Assembly: GCA_023213315.1 (NCBI GenBank)
Contig: JAKCPI010000515.1
Span: 1 to 64,000 of the forward strand
From: Euborellia annulipes
Lineage: Eukaryota > Arthropoda > Insecta > Dermaptera > Anisolabididae
Direction: 5' to 3'
DNA length: 64,000 nucleotides
Shown one piece after another: positions 24,401-35,100 of this stretch (positions are counted from its first letter, which is position 1; every line of letters starts with the position of its first letter). The position numbers and the translations under genes are program-made. The notes under the pieces are model-generated. The model ran no database searches. It saw only the letters and a list, made by a program, of their open reading frames with translations, and was not told where the DNA came from.

Positions 24401-25369
24401 AAACAAAAACAAGATTTTTTTATTTTTCCCCAATTGAGTTTTATTCCTAATATTTCAAAGGCACAAAGGCTCTTCTTCTTCAGAGGAAACTCATATTACA
24501 CTCCGTTAACACCGTTCTGAAGAAGAGCCTTTGTGCCTTTTAAATATTAGGAATAAAACTCAATTGGGGAAAAATAAAAAAATATTGTTTTTGTTTTTCC
24601 TCCCTACATCCTTGCCGAAAAGACAGCGTCATGGTGGTGTTTTAATATTTAGATATATTTTGAAATATTTTAAGAATATAAAATTTTTAAAAAATCAGAG
24701 CCTTTGGGGGGGGGGGCAATAGCCCCCTGCCCCCTCCAAATAACGCCACCGACGAGAACACGAAATTGTTTATGCTCCCTATATTTTCAATATGTTGAAA
24801 AGCAGCTCAATGATTGTTTTCCTGATTCCAATAAATGTGCAAACTTGTATTTATTTGCCCTAGGAAATTTATTTCTTGAAAGATCTCTATATTTATTCAT
24901 ATTTTATTCCATTTTGAGAATGAATTTTTTTATTCACTATTTCATACCATTTTATTTTCTAGGCGATGATAAACGAGTTCGAATTTGGGATTTAAGAACA
25001 TCAAAAATTCTTGAAGAATGCAAAGAAATAGAATCGAGTATTATTTCGCTTTCATTTAGTCAATCAAGTAAATATTTGACTTGCTCAGCTATGGATGGAA
25101 TTATTAGATGTTATGATATTGAAAATATCCATAACAGGTAAATTTTCTTGAATTAATTAAAAATAATTCCATTGATTTCATTAATCAAAAAAATTTTTTT
25201 TAGGTCAAATTCTTCAGCCCTTTCCTCAAGTTTATGTTATAAAACTGAAACTGACAAAATCTTATCAGTAAAATACAATCAAGATGATCAATTATTTGCT
25301 TTTGGTGTTTATAATTATTATAATGCAAGCTCGGAAGAGAACTTGCTCACCTCTTTTATTCCTACATGA
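10756..25369 (+). CDS. TAF5L: TAF5L (PAF65-beta), WD40 subunit of SAGA/PCAF-type coactivators
   Basis: Role (family): nuclear scaffold linking the histone-fold TAFs to SAGA/PCAF acetyltransferase complexes. Exons: 10756-10830, 10896-11047, 11124-11454, 15919-16032, 16103-16230, 17874-18011, 18083-18247, 22189-22336, 22411-22579, 24963-25137, 25204-25369. All have GT-AG junctions and phases that join without a break: 586 codons, against 589 in human TAF5L. Residues 1-25 (MKHSKDQMNHIKETVENYLK, then RRNYK) align with the human start. ~70-200 is the TAF5 N-terminal domain (LRKFFNEK, LYGPLFCHVYLELL). From ~266 come WD40 repeats: NIRIWQ, LMNLWD, GHSMPIWDIS, TAKLWT, FAGHTHSVDCLGFHP, STDKTVRIWN, DDKRVRIWD. 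The paralogue TAF5 is less likely, given the start and the length. Introns 3, 5, 7 and 9 are 1.6-4.5 kb and full of repeats. The gene converges on the M13 gene. Confidence 0.92.
11852..12068. mobile_element. palindromic TA-type MITE (family M1), degenerate left end
   Basis: Arms CCCATGCGTTTTCTACTTGT and CAATGAAATAATCACAAGTA mirror each other. The right end ACTTAATATTGTCCCTCACTG is followed by TA. The same family is intact at 37024-37230 and 62654-62863. Confidence 0.7.
12340..12475 (+). repeat. single arm of HH-1 family
   Basis: CCACAGAATTAGTGGCCGAAACGTT, then TTTTTACAAATAAACCACAG and TTAAACCGAAAATCAAA, matching the right arm of the 9611-9852 element. The 5' part of the core (CTGAAGA) is lost. 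Confidence 0.6.
12911..13200. mobile_element. palindromic element with hammerhead-like core (HH-3)
   Basis: Arms start ATGAACGAGAAATTAAAACG and end CGTTTTAATTTCTCGTTCAT. Plus-strand core at 13107-13138: CTGATGAGGAG, loop, CTCCCGAAACGTC, with AGTC before and GACT after able to pair. The left (minus) core has GAACG instead of GAAACG, a disabling change if it is a ribozyme. Confidence 0.7.
13290..13600 (-). repeat. R1 fragment
   Basis: Minus-strand order AAAACATTTTGAGAAAATCC, TTTGTTCAAAAGCTT, TAAATATAAAATTTCA, CAGACAGACA, then AACCACTTTTTTTGGATTCA. No terminal hairpins remain. Confidence 0.65.
13800..14067. mobile_element. hAT-type MITE, CAGGGGCGTATATAAGG ends, 8-bp target duplication
   Basis: Seen: CAGGGGCGTATATAAGGG at the left and CTATATACGCCCCTG at the right, with the exact 8-bp repeat GTGAAAAG at 13792-13799 and 14068-14075. 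A G block and a C block next to the ends can pair. Non-coding; it lies in TAF5L intron 3. Confidence 0.88.
14183..14283. repeat. short palindrome
   Basis: CAGTCAATCAACTGGATTAA is answered by TTAATCCGATCGATTGACTG, with the centre near 14230. Possibly a tiny MITE. Confidence 0.6.
14538..14931. mobile_element. M1-family MITE interrupted by an M2-family MITE
   Basis: M1 halves: AGTGCCAAAATAAGTGC...CCCATGCG on the left and CATGTGATTATTTCATTG...TTTTGGCACTCACT on the right. They are separated by the M2 insertion at 14567-14799. Confidence 0.7.
14567..14799. mobile_element. palindromic TA-type MITE (family M2)
   Basis: Left CAGTGAGCACCACAATTAAG, right CTTAATTGTGGCGCTCACTG, flanked by TA on both sides (14565-14566, 14800-14801). 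The CAGTG start plus TA duplication fits a Tc1/mariner-type non-autonomous element. A second copy is at 48933-49146. Confidence 0.8.
15575..15710. repeat. inverted repeat
   Basis: ATTGGAGAAAATACACCAGC is answered by GCTGGTGTATTTTCTCCAAT around a ~95-bp centre. Confidence 0.7.
16313..16890. repeat. foldback segment flanked by a ~40-bp direct duplication
   Basis: In TAF5L intron 5. GTTAGCTGAAC...CAAATTCCGAAAGAATCAAC occurs at 16313-16352 and again at 16847-16888. Between them are inverted pieces (CAGTAAAATAATTTATTT / AAATAAATTATTTTACTG and CAGTGCCTCAAATT / AATTTGAGGCACTG) with remnants of a hammerhead-like core (CACTGAAGATGAAAATTCCG). Confidence 0.55.
16973..17797 (-). mobile_element. R1 repeat, full-length copy
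   Basis: Starts with the hairpin TTTACTTTCTCTTACC...GAGAGAGAAAGTA and ends with the second hairpin AATCTGGTGTCGACAGCACG...CAGTCACACCATATTTTTT. The interior includes TAAATCCCTATGGGGATTTG, also found in the copies at 47893 and 56615. About 825 bp; the best reference for family length. No coding potential. Confidence 0.75.
18300..18680. repeat. inverted repeat interrupted by a SINE
   Basis: AACAAAACAATTACTCTAGG and ATATGTTTCAAGGGTTTATT on the left are answered by AATAAACCTTTGAAACATAT and CCTAGAGTAATTGTTTTGTT on the right. Confidence 0.75.
18378..18538 (+). repeat. SINE-1, 5'-truncated, with target-site duplication
   Basis: Body TGGCTTAAATAGAAATGCC...GCCGAAAAGACTGTGTG, then an A-rich tail. AATCAGATTAA directly precedes the element (within 18365-18377) and recurs after the tail (18541-18551), a target-primed retroposition mark. 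Confidence 0.8.
18765..19430. mobile_element. long palindromic element, right-arm hammerhead-like core
   Basis: GGTGCAGCCAAAAAATGAAA and GCCTCCGATTTAATAC on the left are answered by GTATTAAATCGGAGGC and TTTCATTTTTTGGCTGCACC on the right. A nested dyad centres near 19010. The right arm carries GAAGATGGGT...ACCCAAACGTC at about 19338-19369; the left core appears deleted. Confidence 0.65.
19605..20345. repeat. ~740-bp palindrome rich in small CAGTTCATGAACTG dyads
   Basis: CGTGACAGATCGTGAAATTA on the left is answered by ACGATCTGTCTACGACA on the right. Both arms repeat short dyads (CAGTTCATGAACTG, AGACAGTTCATGAA, GATCGTGTA / TACACGATC). The centre (19934-20090) contains a fragment of the 54325-54718 element family (AAGGTGCGCGTCTCG). 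Confidence 0.8.
20400..20645. repeat. inverted repeat
   Basis: AACTAATTTTGTAAAC...TTTAATTTCGAAATGAGGG and AATTTGTTGAGTTACAC are answered by GTGCATCTCAACAAATTAA and TTTCGAAATTAAATC...TAATTAGTTT. Confidence 0.7.
20755..20985. repeat. imperfect inverted repeat
   Basis: GAATACAAAAAAATATTCTG and GGCAAGCTTGTCGAC on the left; TCGACAACCTTGCC and AAAATATTTTTTGAATTATTC on the right. Confidence 0.6.
21401..21721 (+). CDS. uncharacterised intronic reading frame, 106 codons
   Basis: Seen: an ATG-started frame inside TAF5L intron 7. It encodes a basic protein with MREEPPTISIGILAMAFKTF at the start, a Lys-rich stretch and RIERLLTGRSDGKMDVVE at the end. No signal peptide or membrane segment, and no family recognised. 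It is less AT-rich than the flanks. No splice partner or polyadenylation context is evident. It could be a decayed transposon gene piece or a chance frame; its length is only slightly beyond what AT-rich DNA gives by chance. Confidence 0.25.
   Translation: MREEPPTISIGILAMAFKTFTDELINKKYKKDKKVTTLRCELRIGIDWSARKHPKGEAKFVRCHGGVFKASVLEERTAKTQGLNVNRSRIERLLTGRSDGKMDVVE
21836..22102. mobile_element. TIR element, ~265 bp, non-coding
   Basis: GGACCCTGTTACGCATTAGT and GTGTCAAGCGCCA are answered by TGGCGTTTGACAC and ACTAATGCGTAACAGGATCC. Confidence 0.75.
23470..23757. mobile_element. GC-rich palindromic element in TAF5L intron 9
   Basis: Strikingly GC-rich against the background. AATAGCCGGGCTTTGGC and CCGGCTCGGCTCGC on the left are answered by GCGAGCCGAGCCGGG and TGCTAAAGCCGGGG on the right. 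AGCTCGTG / CACGAGC dyads lie inside. Open frames on both strands are by-products of high GC. A MITE is the likely nature. Confidence 0.6.
23972..24105. repeat. inverted repeat
   Basis: TTTGCGATATGAGTTTGTG and TTGGGCAAAAATTACGCCCC are answered by GGGGGCGCAATTTTTGCAC and AACTCATCTCGCAAATTTG. Confidence 0.7.
24340..24650. mobile_element. palindromic element, family P1
   Basis: CACCACCATGAGCTCTGTC, TTTTCGGCAAGGATGTAGGG and AATTGAGTTTTATTCCTAAT on the left have full return arms on the right. The family recurs at 58223-58443, sharing CGGCAAGGATGTAGG and the CTTGTGCCTT...AAATAT part. Confidence 0.75.
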
Positions 25370-25475
25370 ATTTTATTCGAATTTGAATTTTTATGTATGT
25401 ATCATCAGTATTAATTAATATTTTTTTCTCGCTGAAAAAAAAAAAGAAAATATTTATTTTTTTAAAACTTTATTA

Positions 25476-25481
25476 AATAAA
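25476..25481 (+). promoter_or_regulatory. TAF5L polyadenylation signal
   Basis: AATAAA 107 bp past the TAF5L stop. It is the first canonical hexamer downstream. Confidence 0.6.
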
Positions 25482-25752
25482 AAAGAAAATGTATTTTTTT
25501 TTTTTGAGGAAAAAATATGTATACAAATGTAAATAATGTATTTTATTAAATAAATAATATTTATTTTATCAGGGTTTTTTAATATATACATATTTTTTCC
25601 ATTAAATGGTGGAATTGAGACATGAGCCTCTCGTTGAGCAGGTTTTTTTTGTTCAAAAGAAATAATCATCACTGTTTGACTCTTTATAAACCTATATATC
25701 AGCCATACATCTTCAAATAATAAAAATATATAACATATATAAAAAAAGGTCA

Positions 25753-26007
25753 AGTAGCTATGTTTATTTCTTTATTATATTAGAACCCACAGCGACGTTT
25801 CGGTCGACTATGCGACCATCTTTATGGTTAGGGTTCGGTCAACAGAAAACACTTTGATAGGCATTTATTACATTCAGCATCCAGTCAAAGTCAATGTCAT
25901 ATACCTGATAGATCATTATTAATTTTATGAAATGTCTATCAAAGTGTTTTCGACCGAAACGTCGCTTGGATTCTAATATAACAAAGAAATAAACATAGCT
26001 ACTAAGC
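25753..26007. mobile_element. palindromic hammerhead-like element (HH-4) between convergent genes
   Basis: GTAGCTATGTTTATTTCTTT and ATATTAGAA on the left; TTCTAATATAACAAAGAAAT and AACATAGCTAC on the right. Left core on the minus strand: AAAGATGGTCG...CGACCGAAACGTCGC. The right arm keeps only CGACCGAAACGTCGC. Confidence 0.6.
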
Positions 26008-26160
26008 TTTTTATTTATCCTGCTAAATATTGATTCAGCTATTCACCTCGCTTACATTAAAAATATAATAACTTATAGTATTTATTTACCTATATAAATT
26101 CATCTTGGTAATTAGACTGAGTTCGCTTCCTCAAATAATAAGTTTCTTATGGAAAAAATA

Positions 26161-26166
26161 TTTATT
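26161..26166 (-). promoter_or_regulatory. M13 gene polyadenylation signal
   Basis: AATAAA on the minus strand (TTTATT on the plus), 32 bp beyond the stop of the M13 gene. Confidence 0.5.
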
Positions 26167-26197
26167 TAAAAAAAAAACAAAAATTAACAAAAGTAGA

Positions 26198-29100
26198 TTA
26201 ATTAACTTCTGATGATTCTGTTGCACTTATATGAGGAAATGTTTCACAATTATAAATTGGATTCATATTTGATCCTTTGCGACATTCGAATGCTGATGAA
26301 AATGATTTTGAATTTTTAGCAAGAAACGAAATTCTTTGTGATGGTGGTAAATGTTCATTTTCAAAAAGTGGAATAACTTGTTGATCGAAACTTTTCTTTG
26401 AACAATGCATCTGAAATAGAAGAAGTATAAATTAATTTAATAATTGCCTATACATAAATAATAAGGAAGTGAGATTTAAATGTAAAATGAGTTGGACTTT
26501 CGCGGTGGAAGTTACATATATTTTTATTATATTATTAAATTAATAAAAATTTCTAGAAGGCAAAGATATCCTTTCTACTTCACTTTCAATAACATTTATT
26601 TTTTCAAATAATACCATCAATTTCTCTGCAAAAACCCTATTTGGCCTGGAAACTTATTTGAAAATTTTATTTCCCAATGTCAAAAATATTTTAATTTTTG
26701 GAGTCTAATTTCCCGTAAAATAATATTTAATGGCTGGAAATATATTGAGGAAGGATGTGAAAATGCAGGCAGCCAAAAATAAAACGCTCTCAATTCCCTT
26801 TGAATGTCCAGACGTTTCGGGCAAAATTTATTCGTCCATCCTCAGGGAACTATTCTAGTGGGAGAGAATTAAGTCTCCTTTGATTCTACAAGTGGTTATT
26901 AAATTATATTACGTATTCTATTTTATATAATAATATGATGATATATGAGTTTTTATATTAAAACTTTTTGGTATTTTTATCGTCTAGATACAATCAAGAT
27001 ACAATCAAGACGATAAAAATACCAAAAAGTTTTAATATCAAAAAACTCATATATCATCATATTATTATATTATTATTTAAAATAGAATACGTAGTAGAAT
27101 TTAATAACCACTATGTATAATCAAAGGAGACTTAACTCTCTCCCACTAGAATAGTTCACCGAGGATGGGCGAATAAATTTTGCCCGAAACGTCTGGACAT
27201 TCAAAGGGAATTGAGAGCGTTTTATTTTTGGATGCCTGCATTTTCACATCCTTCCTTAATTTCCCTTAATCAGTAAGAAAGTTTTATTTCTGAATGTCCA
27301 ATAAAATTATCTACAAAATGGGAAAAATCGCATTGCACCTGCATTTCAACTGTGAGTTAGGTCAAAAATATATATATATAATCTGAGGACAACACCAGAA
27401 AATTTGTAACCACATATAAATCGCCTGCTCAGAATCATGGTGGCGAAAGTCTGAAAATTTAATTTTTGATTCAAGCCTAGCAAACATTGCTAAAACGCCT
27501 TCTCTTTTGAGTGCCAAAGTGGCGAAAATATATTTCCTCTATGCTATTGATTCTGGCCTATTCATTTTTTGCCCAGCTATTTAAATATGTATGTTTATAA
27601 AACTTTTAAACGCCTTTTCTCCAATTGTTGAATTTCGGACTTTGGCTACCATGAGTCTCAGCAGGTGATCTATATATATTATTAGTGGAACACTTTGTTC
27701 ACCTATTCTAATCTACCTTTATGATACTGTAATTTATTAAACATTTAATATGAAATATTCTCTACATTAACAACAATACTTCACAAATTTTCTACATTTC
27801 TAAGTAAATTTAACACAAATTCATATCATTTTATAATTACAATTTAAATAAAACAAAGACAAAAATGTCAAAAAGCTCAGGGACCCACATCTTGAGTGCC
27901 AACGGTACGTGGATGGCAAAATAATTAGCCCTCAATTTTGTCATAAATGATGTGGTTAGTTTCGCTTCATCATTCTTCGTTCGGCACCATTGCCTTTTAC
28001 CACATGTTTTGTAGCGAAACTAACCACATCATTTATGACAAAATTGAGGGCTAATTATTTTATCGACACCGCATGGTCCTGAAGAAGGCTCTTTATTTAT
28101 TCACTCTTCTCAATAATATTCACCAGGCTGCCCCTATCTTCATCACGTAAATTGTATTTATTTATTAAATTGATATTGTGTTAAATTTACTTAGAAATGT
28201 ATAGAGTATTTCATATTAAATATTTAATAAATTACAGTATCAATAAGATAGAACAGGTCTTCTTAAGAAACAAAAATGTTCCATTATTTTTGACACGCAG
28301 AGTATATATATACATTTTTTTGACGATTTTTTGAAACTGGACAATATATTGATCAATATAGACTACCAAGGTGTTTACTTGTCGATTTATGAGGGGATGG
28401 TCCTCATTAAGAATATCAAAAACAATTTTTGGCAAATTTGTGCTTTATTATCTTAATATTTTTTATATAGACTTAATTGGCCAACTCAGCGCCTAACTAG
28501 AGTAACCTTGGTAGTCTATATTGATCAATATTTTTTTCTTCTCCGGCTTTTTTTTTTTTAACTTTTCTTAATTGTAGGTCTATATGTAAATTTAGTTGCC
28601 TCTGATATGATATGCCTTCGAAATATAAGAATTAATAAACTCATTAAAATTACAATTCTTTCCCTTGCCAATCAACAAGCATCTGTATATCAATTAAAAG
28701 CAAATTACCTGTGCTAGGGCAACGAAATATAATTGTTCAGGTTTGAGTTCAAGCAATGGCAAAAGTTCATCTTCTTTTTTCCTTTCTGAAATTTGTTCTT
28801 TATAAGAATCAAAGGCCAAATTCATTCCAATTATATCAGCAAGTGCTTCATGTAGTTGAAGTGGAATATCATTTATTTCTAAATTCTAAAAAAAAGTCAG
28901 ACGATTTATAAAAAATTCATACAAAAAAAATGAAATTAATACCTTAAAATCCATAGAACGGCCATTCAACATTTTATATGTTTGTCTGATATTCATCGTA
29001 TCAGAATAACATCGGACAGCCTCCGAATAAGATTTTCTTGAAAAACTGCTAAATGTATTTACATTTAGGGGATGAAATTTAGTGATTCCTGAAAATTGTA

Positions 29101-32100
29101 TATATATCATTTTCATAGTACTTATTTTATTTTAGTTAATCAACATAATCGCTAATTAAAATTACCTGTAGGATCGTAAAAATGTCCCACATTATGTCCG
29201 AGCGGATAACCGAGCCTAGCAGCAGTCATATATAATGGCAAATTTGATGATAAAGTGTCTGATGAAAATATCGTAAATGGAACGGCTGGAAAAAATAAAA
29301 TTAATGAATTAAATATAATTACTTAAAATAGCAATAAATTTAATTTACCTATTTTATTGAGATTATAATCATACATAGGCTTTAGGGAATGTGGATGAAC
29401 CAGAAGAGACCATCTGTAAATAAAAATAAAATTTTTAGATGTAATTATTGATTGAGAAATTATTATTCAAAACCCTGAATTTGTTAACGTAAACGAATAT
29501 ATGAGTGATTTATGGAGGATCTTAGTATCTCCAGCCTATCCAGTCAAATGCATGCTGTGCTCGAGAGTAGAGCCTTTTTTTTTTAATTTTAACAAATAAA
29601 AGACTGTAAATAGGTTCTTGGAAGATAGGGTAGTTGTTGTTGGAAGTTTGAAGAAACAAAATAATTCTTAAAAATTATCTTGATTTTATTTTCAAAGCAT
29701 TTTGGCTTATAGTTTTTGCGCAAGAAACACCTTTTTCAGTAAATTGTCTTCATCAGAGCCATAAACTGTAAAAAATTTGCCCAGATTAATAAAATGCCAT
29801 TGATTTTATATGCAATAGTTCAAATATATATTAATACATCTATAATCAAGATGATTCTTTGTAATATAAATTATTTATAATCTGTAAGATTGTCGTTATT
29901 TTTAATTAAAGGAATGCAATAATGACAATCTTACAGATTATAAATAATTTATATCACAAAGAATCATCTTGGCGAATCTTTATTATATATGCAAATTTAG
30001 TGAGAGGTAAAAGTAATTTTTATTTTATTTATTTATATTTGAAAAATTTGTATATTTAAACTATTGTATTATAAATAAAAGCAATGTCATTTGATTCATC
30101 TGGGCTAATTTTTTACAGTTTATGGCTCTGATGAAGGTAATTTGCCGAAAAAGGTATATCTTGAGCAAAAATTTGTAAGCCAAAATTCTCTGAAAACAAA
30201 ATGAAATGATAATTATTTTGTTTCTTTAAATTTTTAACTATTCTATCGTTAAATATTTTTCGAGATCTATATACCAGGTATTTGAATAAGATAATAGTAA
30301 TAATGGAGGAATGGAGATATCAGCCAAATTGGAATGATCCAGGTTCAATAAAACTCCCAGAATAAGACGTTTCGGCCTGAATTTATTTGGCCATCTTCAG
30401 TTATTGGGAATTATACACATTGTGCAAGGGCACAGAAGCCATATAATAATTTTGTATGAAGCGAAAAAATTTTATTATTGACAAATCCCGGTTTGATCAC
30501 ATGTGCACTTGCACTATGTGTATAATTCCCAATAACTGAAGATGGCCAAATAAATTCAGGCCGAAACGTCTTTTTCTGGGAGTTTTATTGAACCTGGATC
30601 ATTCCAATTGGCTGATATCTCCATTCCTCCATATTATCACATCACCAGCCACAACCTCAAAAAGCAACTAAGCTAATAGTATTCAAAATACCTCGATTCG
30701 GACTTGACAAGTCATAGATATATTTAACAAGACTGTGAGTGTTTTTTATTGGTGAGGCCAAACATCCCAGGGCCCCCGGGAATCGAACCCAGGATATCCA
30801 GCCTTTCCGGGGCATAGGCGTGCTGTCCATTGCACCAGACCACCGGACCCTGGACCTACACCAATAAAACTCACTCCCCCTTATATGCAGTTAGTCGCGC
30901 AAGTTAATAACAAAGTGAAAAATTCTAAAGAAAAATTTTTAAGATCTGTGGCTGTAGACTGTAGGATGGAATCAGGAAAAAAACAAGACGATTGCAGATG
31001 AAATATTGATTAGTTCACAAGCTAGAAACGAAGAAAGGGGGAGGAATTAGAGATAGGAAATAATGTAGATTCACGGGGTGCTGATAGATGGCTACGGTCA
31101 GAGGGCAGTTGGGTTTGAGGTAAGTGTCTTGGTGCTCGAAAGCATCTCGGATAAATAAATGGGGCTCCCGATAGGAATTTCAAATAAATAAATATTTCAT
31201 ATATAGGGTAAGAGAAAGTAAAAAATATAGGTGATTTGTTTTGCGAACTAAATGCTTTTTAAAAATTAATATTTTATATATTTTAACTTACAAGACATCG
31301 AGTTCATTAGCATCTTTCTGATATAATTTATAAATTCGCTTTCTATAAAGTCGCTTTAAGACAATTGCATTTTCCATATAATTCTCAGTAGGTGAAAACT
31401 TAAAAAAAAAAGAATTATTTTGAATTAGATAAAATAGCTAAATACAAAAAATACAATAGAAAAAAATTACCTTTTCGAGAAAAGATGATATTGTATTAAA
31501 ATTGGCCCCCACTCCTCCATCAGATATAAAGCTAATATCGGCCAGTTTATGTTTCAAATAATTTCTATAAAAAATTTCAAAATATTAATTATTAGTAAAT
31601 ATAAATATTCAATGAGCTAAATATTAAATACCGGGTATTCGTATCTATCCAGGCTTCTTGTTCGTTTAATAACGAAAGAAGTTGATTGTAGAGATTCGCG
31701 TATTCTTTTTTAAGTCGACTTTGATAATCTTTCAGTTGATCTTCCGTAAAAGAATCTAAATAAATTTTTCCTGCTACTTCAGGAAGAAGAGATGAGGCAA
31801 CGGAGAGACAATATTCTTCCCTCTTACAGGTGGCTTGATCAATAACAAGATCATTGTAAAGATTCATTGCATAAATGGTGAGCAGATCGTTATGGTAATT
31901 CCTGGGAAATTTAATATTTTATTACATGTCCAAATATTTTTAGTAAATTAAATTATATAAAATATGATAAAATACCTTTTTGGAGTTTGATTATCTTGAA
32001 AACTCCTAAGCATATCACCGAAAAATTTTTGAAAATATTTATAATGATAAATATGCACTTTTTCTTCTGAATTAATTTTTAAGCCGGATAATTCAGAAAA

Positions 32101-35100
32101 GAGATATTCCCATTCAATCTAGAGAGAAAAAAGAAAATTCAAATTAAAAGAATAAGTATATTATTTTTTTTTTTTTTTGTTAAGGGGCTTCAGAAGGGTT
32201 GAAGTATTTTTTTATGCGTTTTTTTTTAAGTAATTTGGGTGCAAAATGGGCCGATACTTTGCTGGGCAATATGTGATTTATTTTATATATATGTATATTA
32301 GGGTGGCCACAAAAAACAAAATTTTTTAATTTCTTTCGGCCGAACCTCCTAAAAGTTGTCTTTTGGCTAGAAAATGGTAATGGCAAAGTTTTAGTTAAAC
32401 CCCTACCCTAGTCCTATTCAAAGTTGTAGAGGATTAGATTTACTAAAGTTTTCTAAATAAAATGTATTTGTAGACTCAATATTAACCGAAATACGGTCGG
32501 TCAAAAGTTAGACCTCAAAAATGTTGGTCTTTTTCAGTTTTTCGTTATACCTAAACTCCACCATAGTATTAAATTAAGTTGTAGAGTACTAGATTTACTA
32601 AAATATGGTACATAAAACGAATTTGTAGAAACAGTATAAACTGAAATACGACCAGTCAAATTTAGATAAATTTTCTCGAAAAGTAAAATTCTGTCTAACT
32701 TTTGACCGACCGTATTTCGGTTAATATTGAGTCTACAAATATATTTTATGTAGGAAACTTTAGTAAATCTAATCCTCTACAAGTTTGTATAGGACTAGGG
32801 TAAAGAAAATATGTTTAGTTTACAAAATATATGAGAAAAACTGAAAAAAATTAAAAATTTTTGAGGTTTTTTCCTCTCCTACCCCCTCCAAGTTAAGAGA
32901 GTCTCCTCGAAGTCGAAGACTTAGGATAGACAATCTGGCGTACCCCCAAATAACTTGTAAAAATTTAATTCACTTCGGAATACTTTCTAGATAAAAAGTA
33001 GATAACGACAGGACTATTCGTTTTTTCTGATATTTTTTACATTTCGGGAAAATCTGTCCAAATTTGACCGGCCGTATTTCGCTTAGTATTGTCTCTACGA
33101 ATTTGTTTTATGTACCGAATTTTAGCAAATTTAATGCTCTACAACTTTGTGTTGTGCTATATTTCACAAAATATGAATATTTTACGAGATATAAGTAAAA
33201 AACTGAAGAATTCTCAAATTTTTGAGATTTTTGTCCCCCTCCCCCCCCCCCCACACGGTCCTCGAGGTCGAAAACTTAGGATTGGCATTCTAGAGTACCC
33301 CCAAATAACCAGTAAAAATTTCATTCCCTTCGGAATATTTTCCCGGCAAAATGTTATATTGAATGGTCTATATTTCCACATATTTTTCAGAAAGAGCAAT
33401 ATATCAAAACCGAAATGCTAATTTGTAAATATCTCTAAATCTATAAGTTTTAATGAAAAAATGGTTATTATAAAACCTCAAGAGAATTAAATTTGCTCTG
33501 AAATGAGCCAAGATTCATTTTCCTACGATACTTGGTTTTCGTTTTATGAAGTAAAAACTGCGAATTTTTAGATTAAATCGCACTTTTTCAAAATTTTAAC
33601 CCCGATGAGGCACGGGTTAACGTTACCCAATTTAGCTAAAACTTTGCCATTATCATTTTCTAGCCAAAAGACAACTTTTAGGATGTTCGGCCGTAAGAAA
33701 TTAAAAAATTTTGTTTTTTGCGGCCACCCTAATGTATATCTATTTAGAACATTAATTCACCGATTCTTTTATAATATATATGGTAAACACTTTTAAGTTA
33801 AAACTAATAATAAATAAATAATCTAGTATATTTTTACCAAACCAAATTCGTTGGACATTTCCTTAATACTTTTTACAGTATACTTTTTTCTTAATAAATT
33901 AAATCGATTATCCACATCACTGGGCCCCTGAAATTGAGATTAAAAAAAAAAAAATTAAAATTAAATTAATAAAAAAAAATAATACATTGTGGATGTTGAA
34001 TTACCACGGTAAAATTCAAAATTTCAAGTTCAATATTTCCTTTAATTCTTGCTTTTGATTTTGTCAGTTTGCCTAATTTTTCAAGTGTTCTATCAATATC
34101 ATTAAAAAATTTATCACCTAGGGGTTTCTCCTAAAAATAAAAGAACAATTATACTTCGAAATATCATAAGTATTTCATTTCTTTGATTAGAATAAAAAAT
34201 GAAAATCCTTTTTCCTCATTTTTCCTCTAGTTTTTTTTTTTTTGAAATATTTTTTTTATAATAAAAAAAACGAAATATTCGGTTTGAGAAAATGGATTTT
34301 CATTTATTTATTCTCACTAATAAATGCCAATTTACTTTTTTTATTACTTACCATACAATGAGTATAATTGTCATAAATGTCATTCATAAAATTATGTTTT
34401 TGATCATTTTCTAATAACAAATCACATTTGTCCGAAATATCATCATTTACTTGGAAGATGGATTTCGGTGGGATTGTTAATCCAAAAACTAATTTACCAT
34501 TTTCATTCGGTTCAAGGAAGATATCGAAAAAATATGGACTGAAAATAAAAGAAGAGAAAAATTAATAAGCTAATTTTAATTAAATTGAGCCATGATACAC
34601 ACACTGTGATTTACTAGAGGCCCAAAAAAGAATATATTGTATTTTTGTAAAAGTAATTGCAAATATTTTGAGAAAAAAAGATAAAATTATTTTGTATATA
34701 ATTAACATAGAATTCAAGTAGAAAGAAGAAAAGAAAAGCAGCCAGTATTTATTTTATTTATTAAGGCCCATTCAAAATCAAATTTTTAAGTATTAGTTTT
34801 TAAAATTTTATATTAAAAATACAATTTTTTTCCCAAAAAAATATTTTTCTCAAATCTCGGGGAGGGAGGTAATTACCTCCTTTACCTCCCCCCTTATATC
34901 CGCCCTTGATTTGAATTTCTAAGATAAAAATAGATTTGTCATAAATCTAATACTTGGTGAGAAATTAAAACAATGCATTTTAAATTCTTTTATTACTTTC
35001 TCGTATAGAATATAAAGAGAAAGTATTGTAATCGTCAAAAAATTGCACTTCAAGATTTTGATGTTTCTCCTCGTTTTAGACCTCCCTGAGTTCAAAAAAA

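Noticed and set aside
30765..30862. Possible tRNA gene on the minus strand
   Set aside because: B box and A-box-like sequences are present but the acceptor stem does not pair and the spacing and body fit a SINE.
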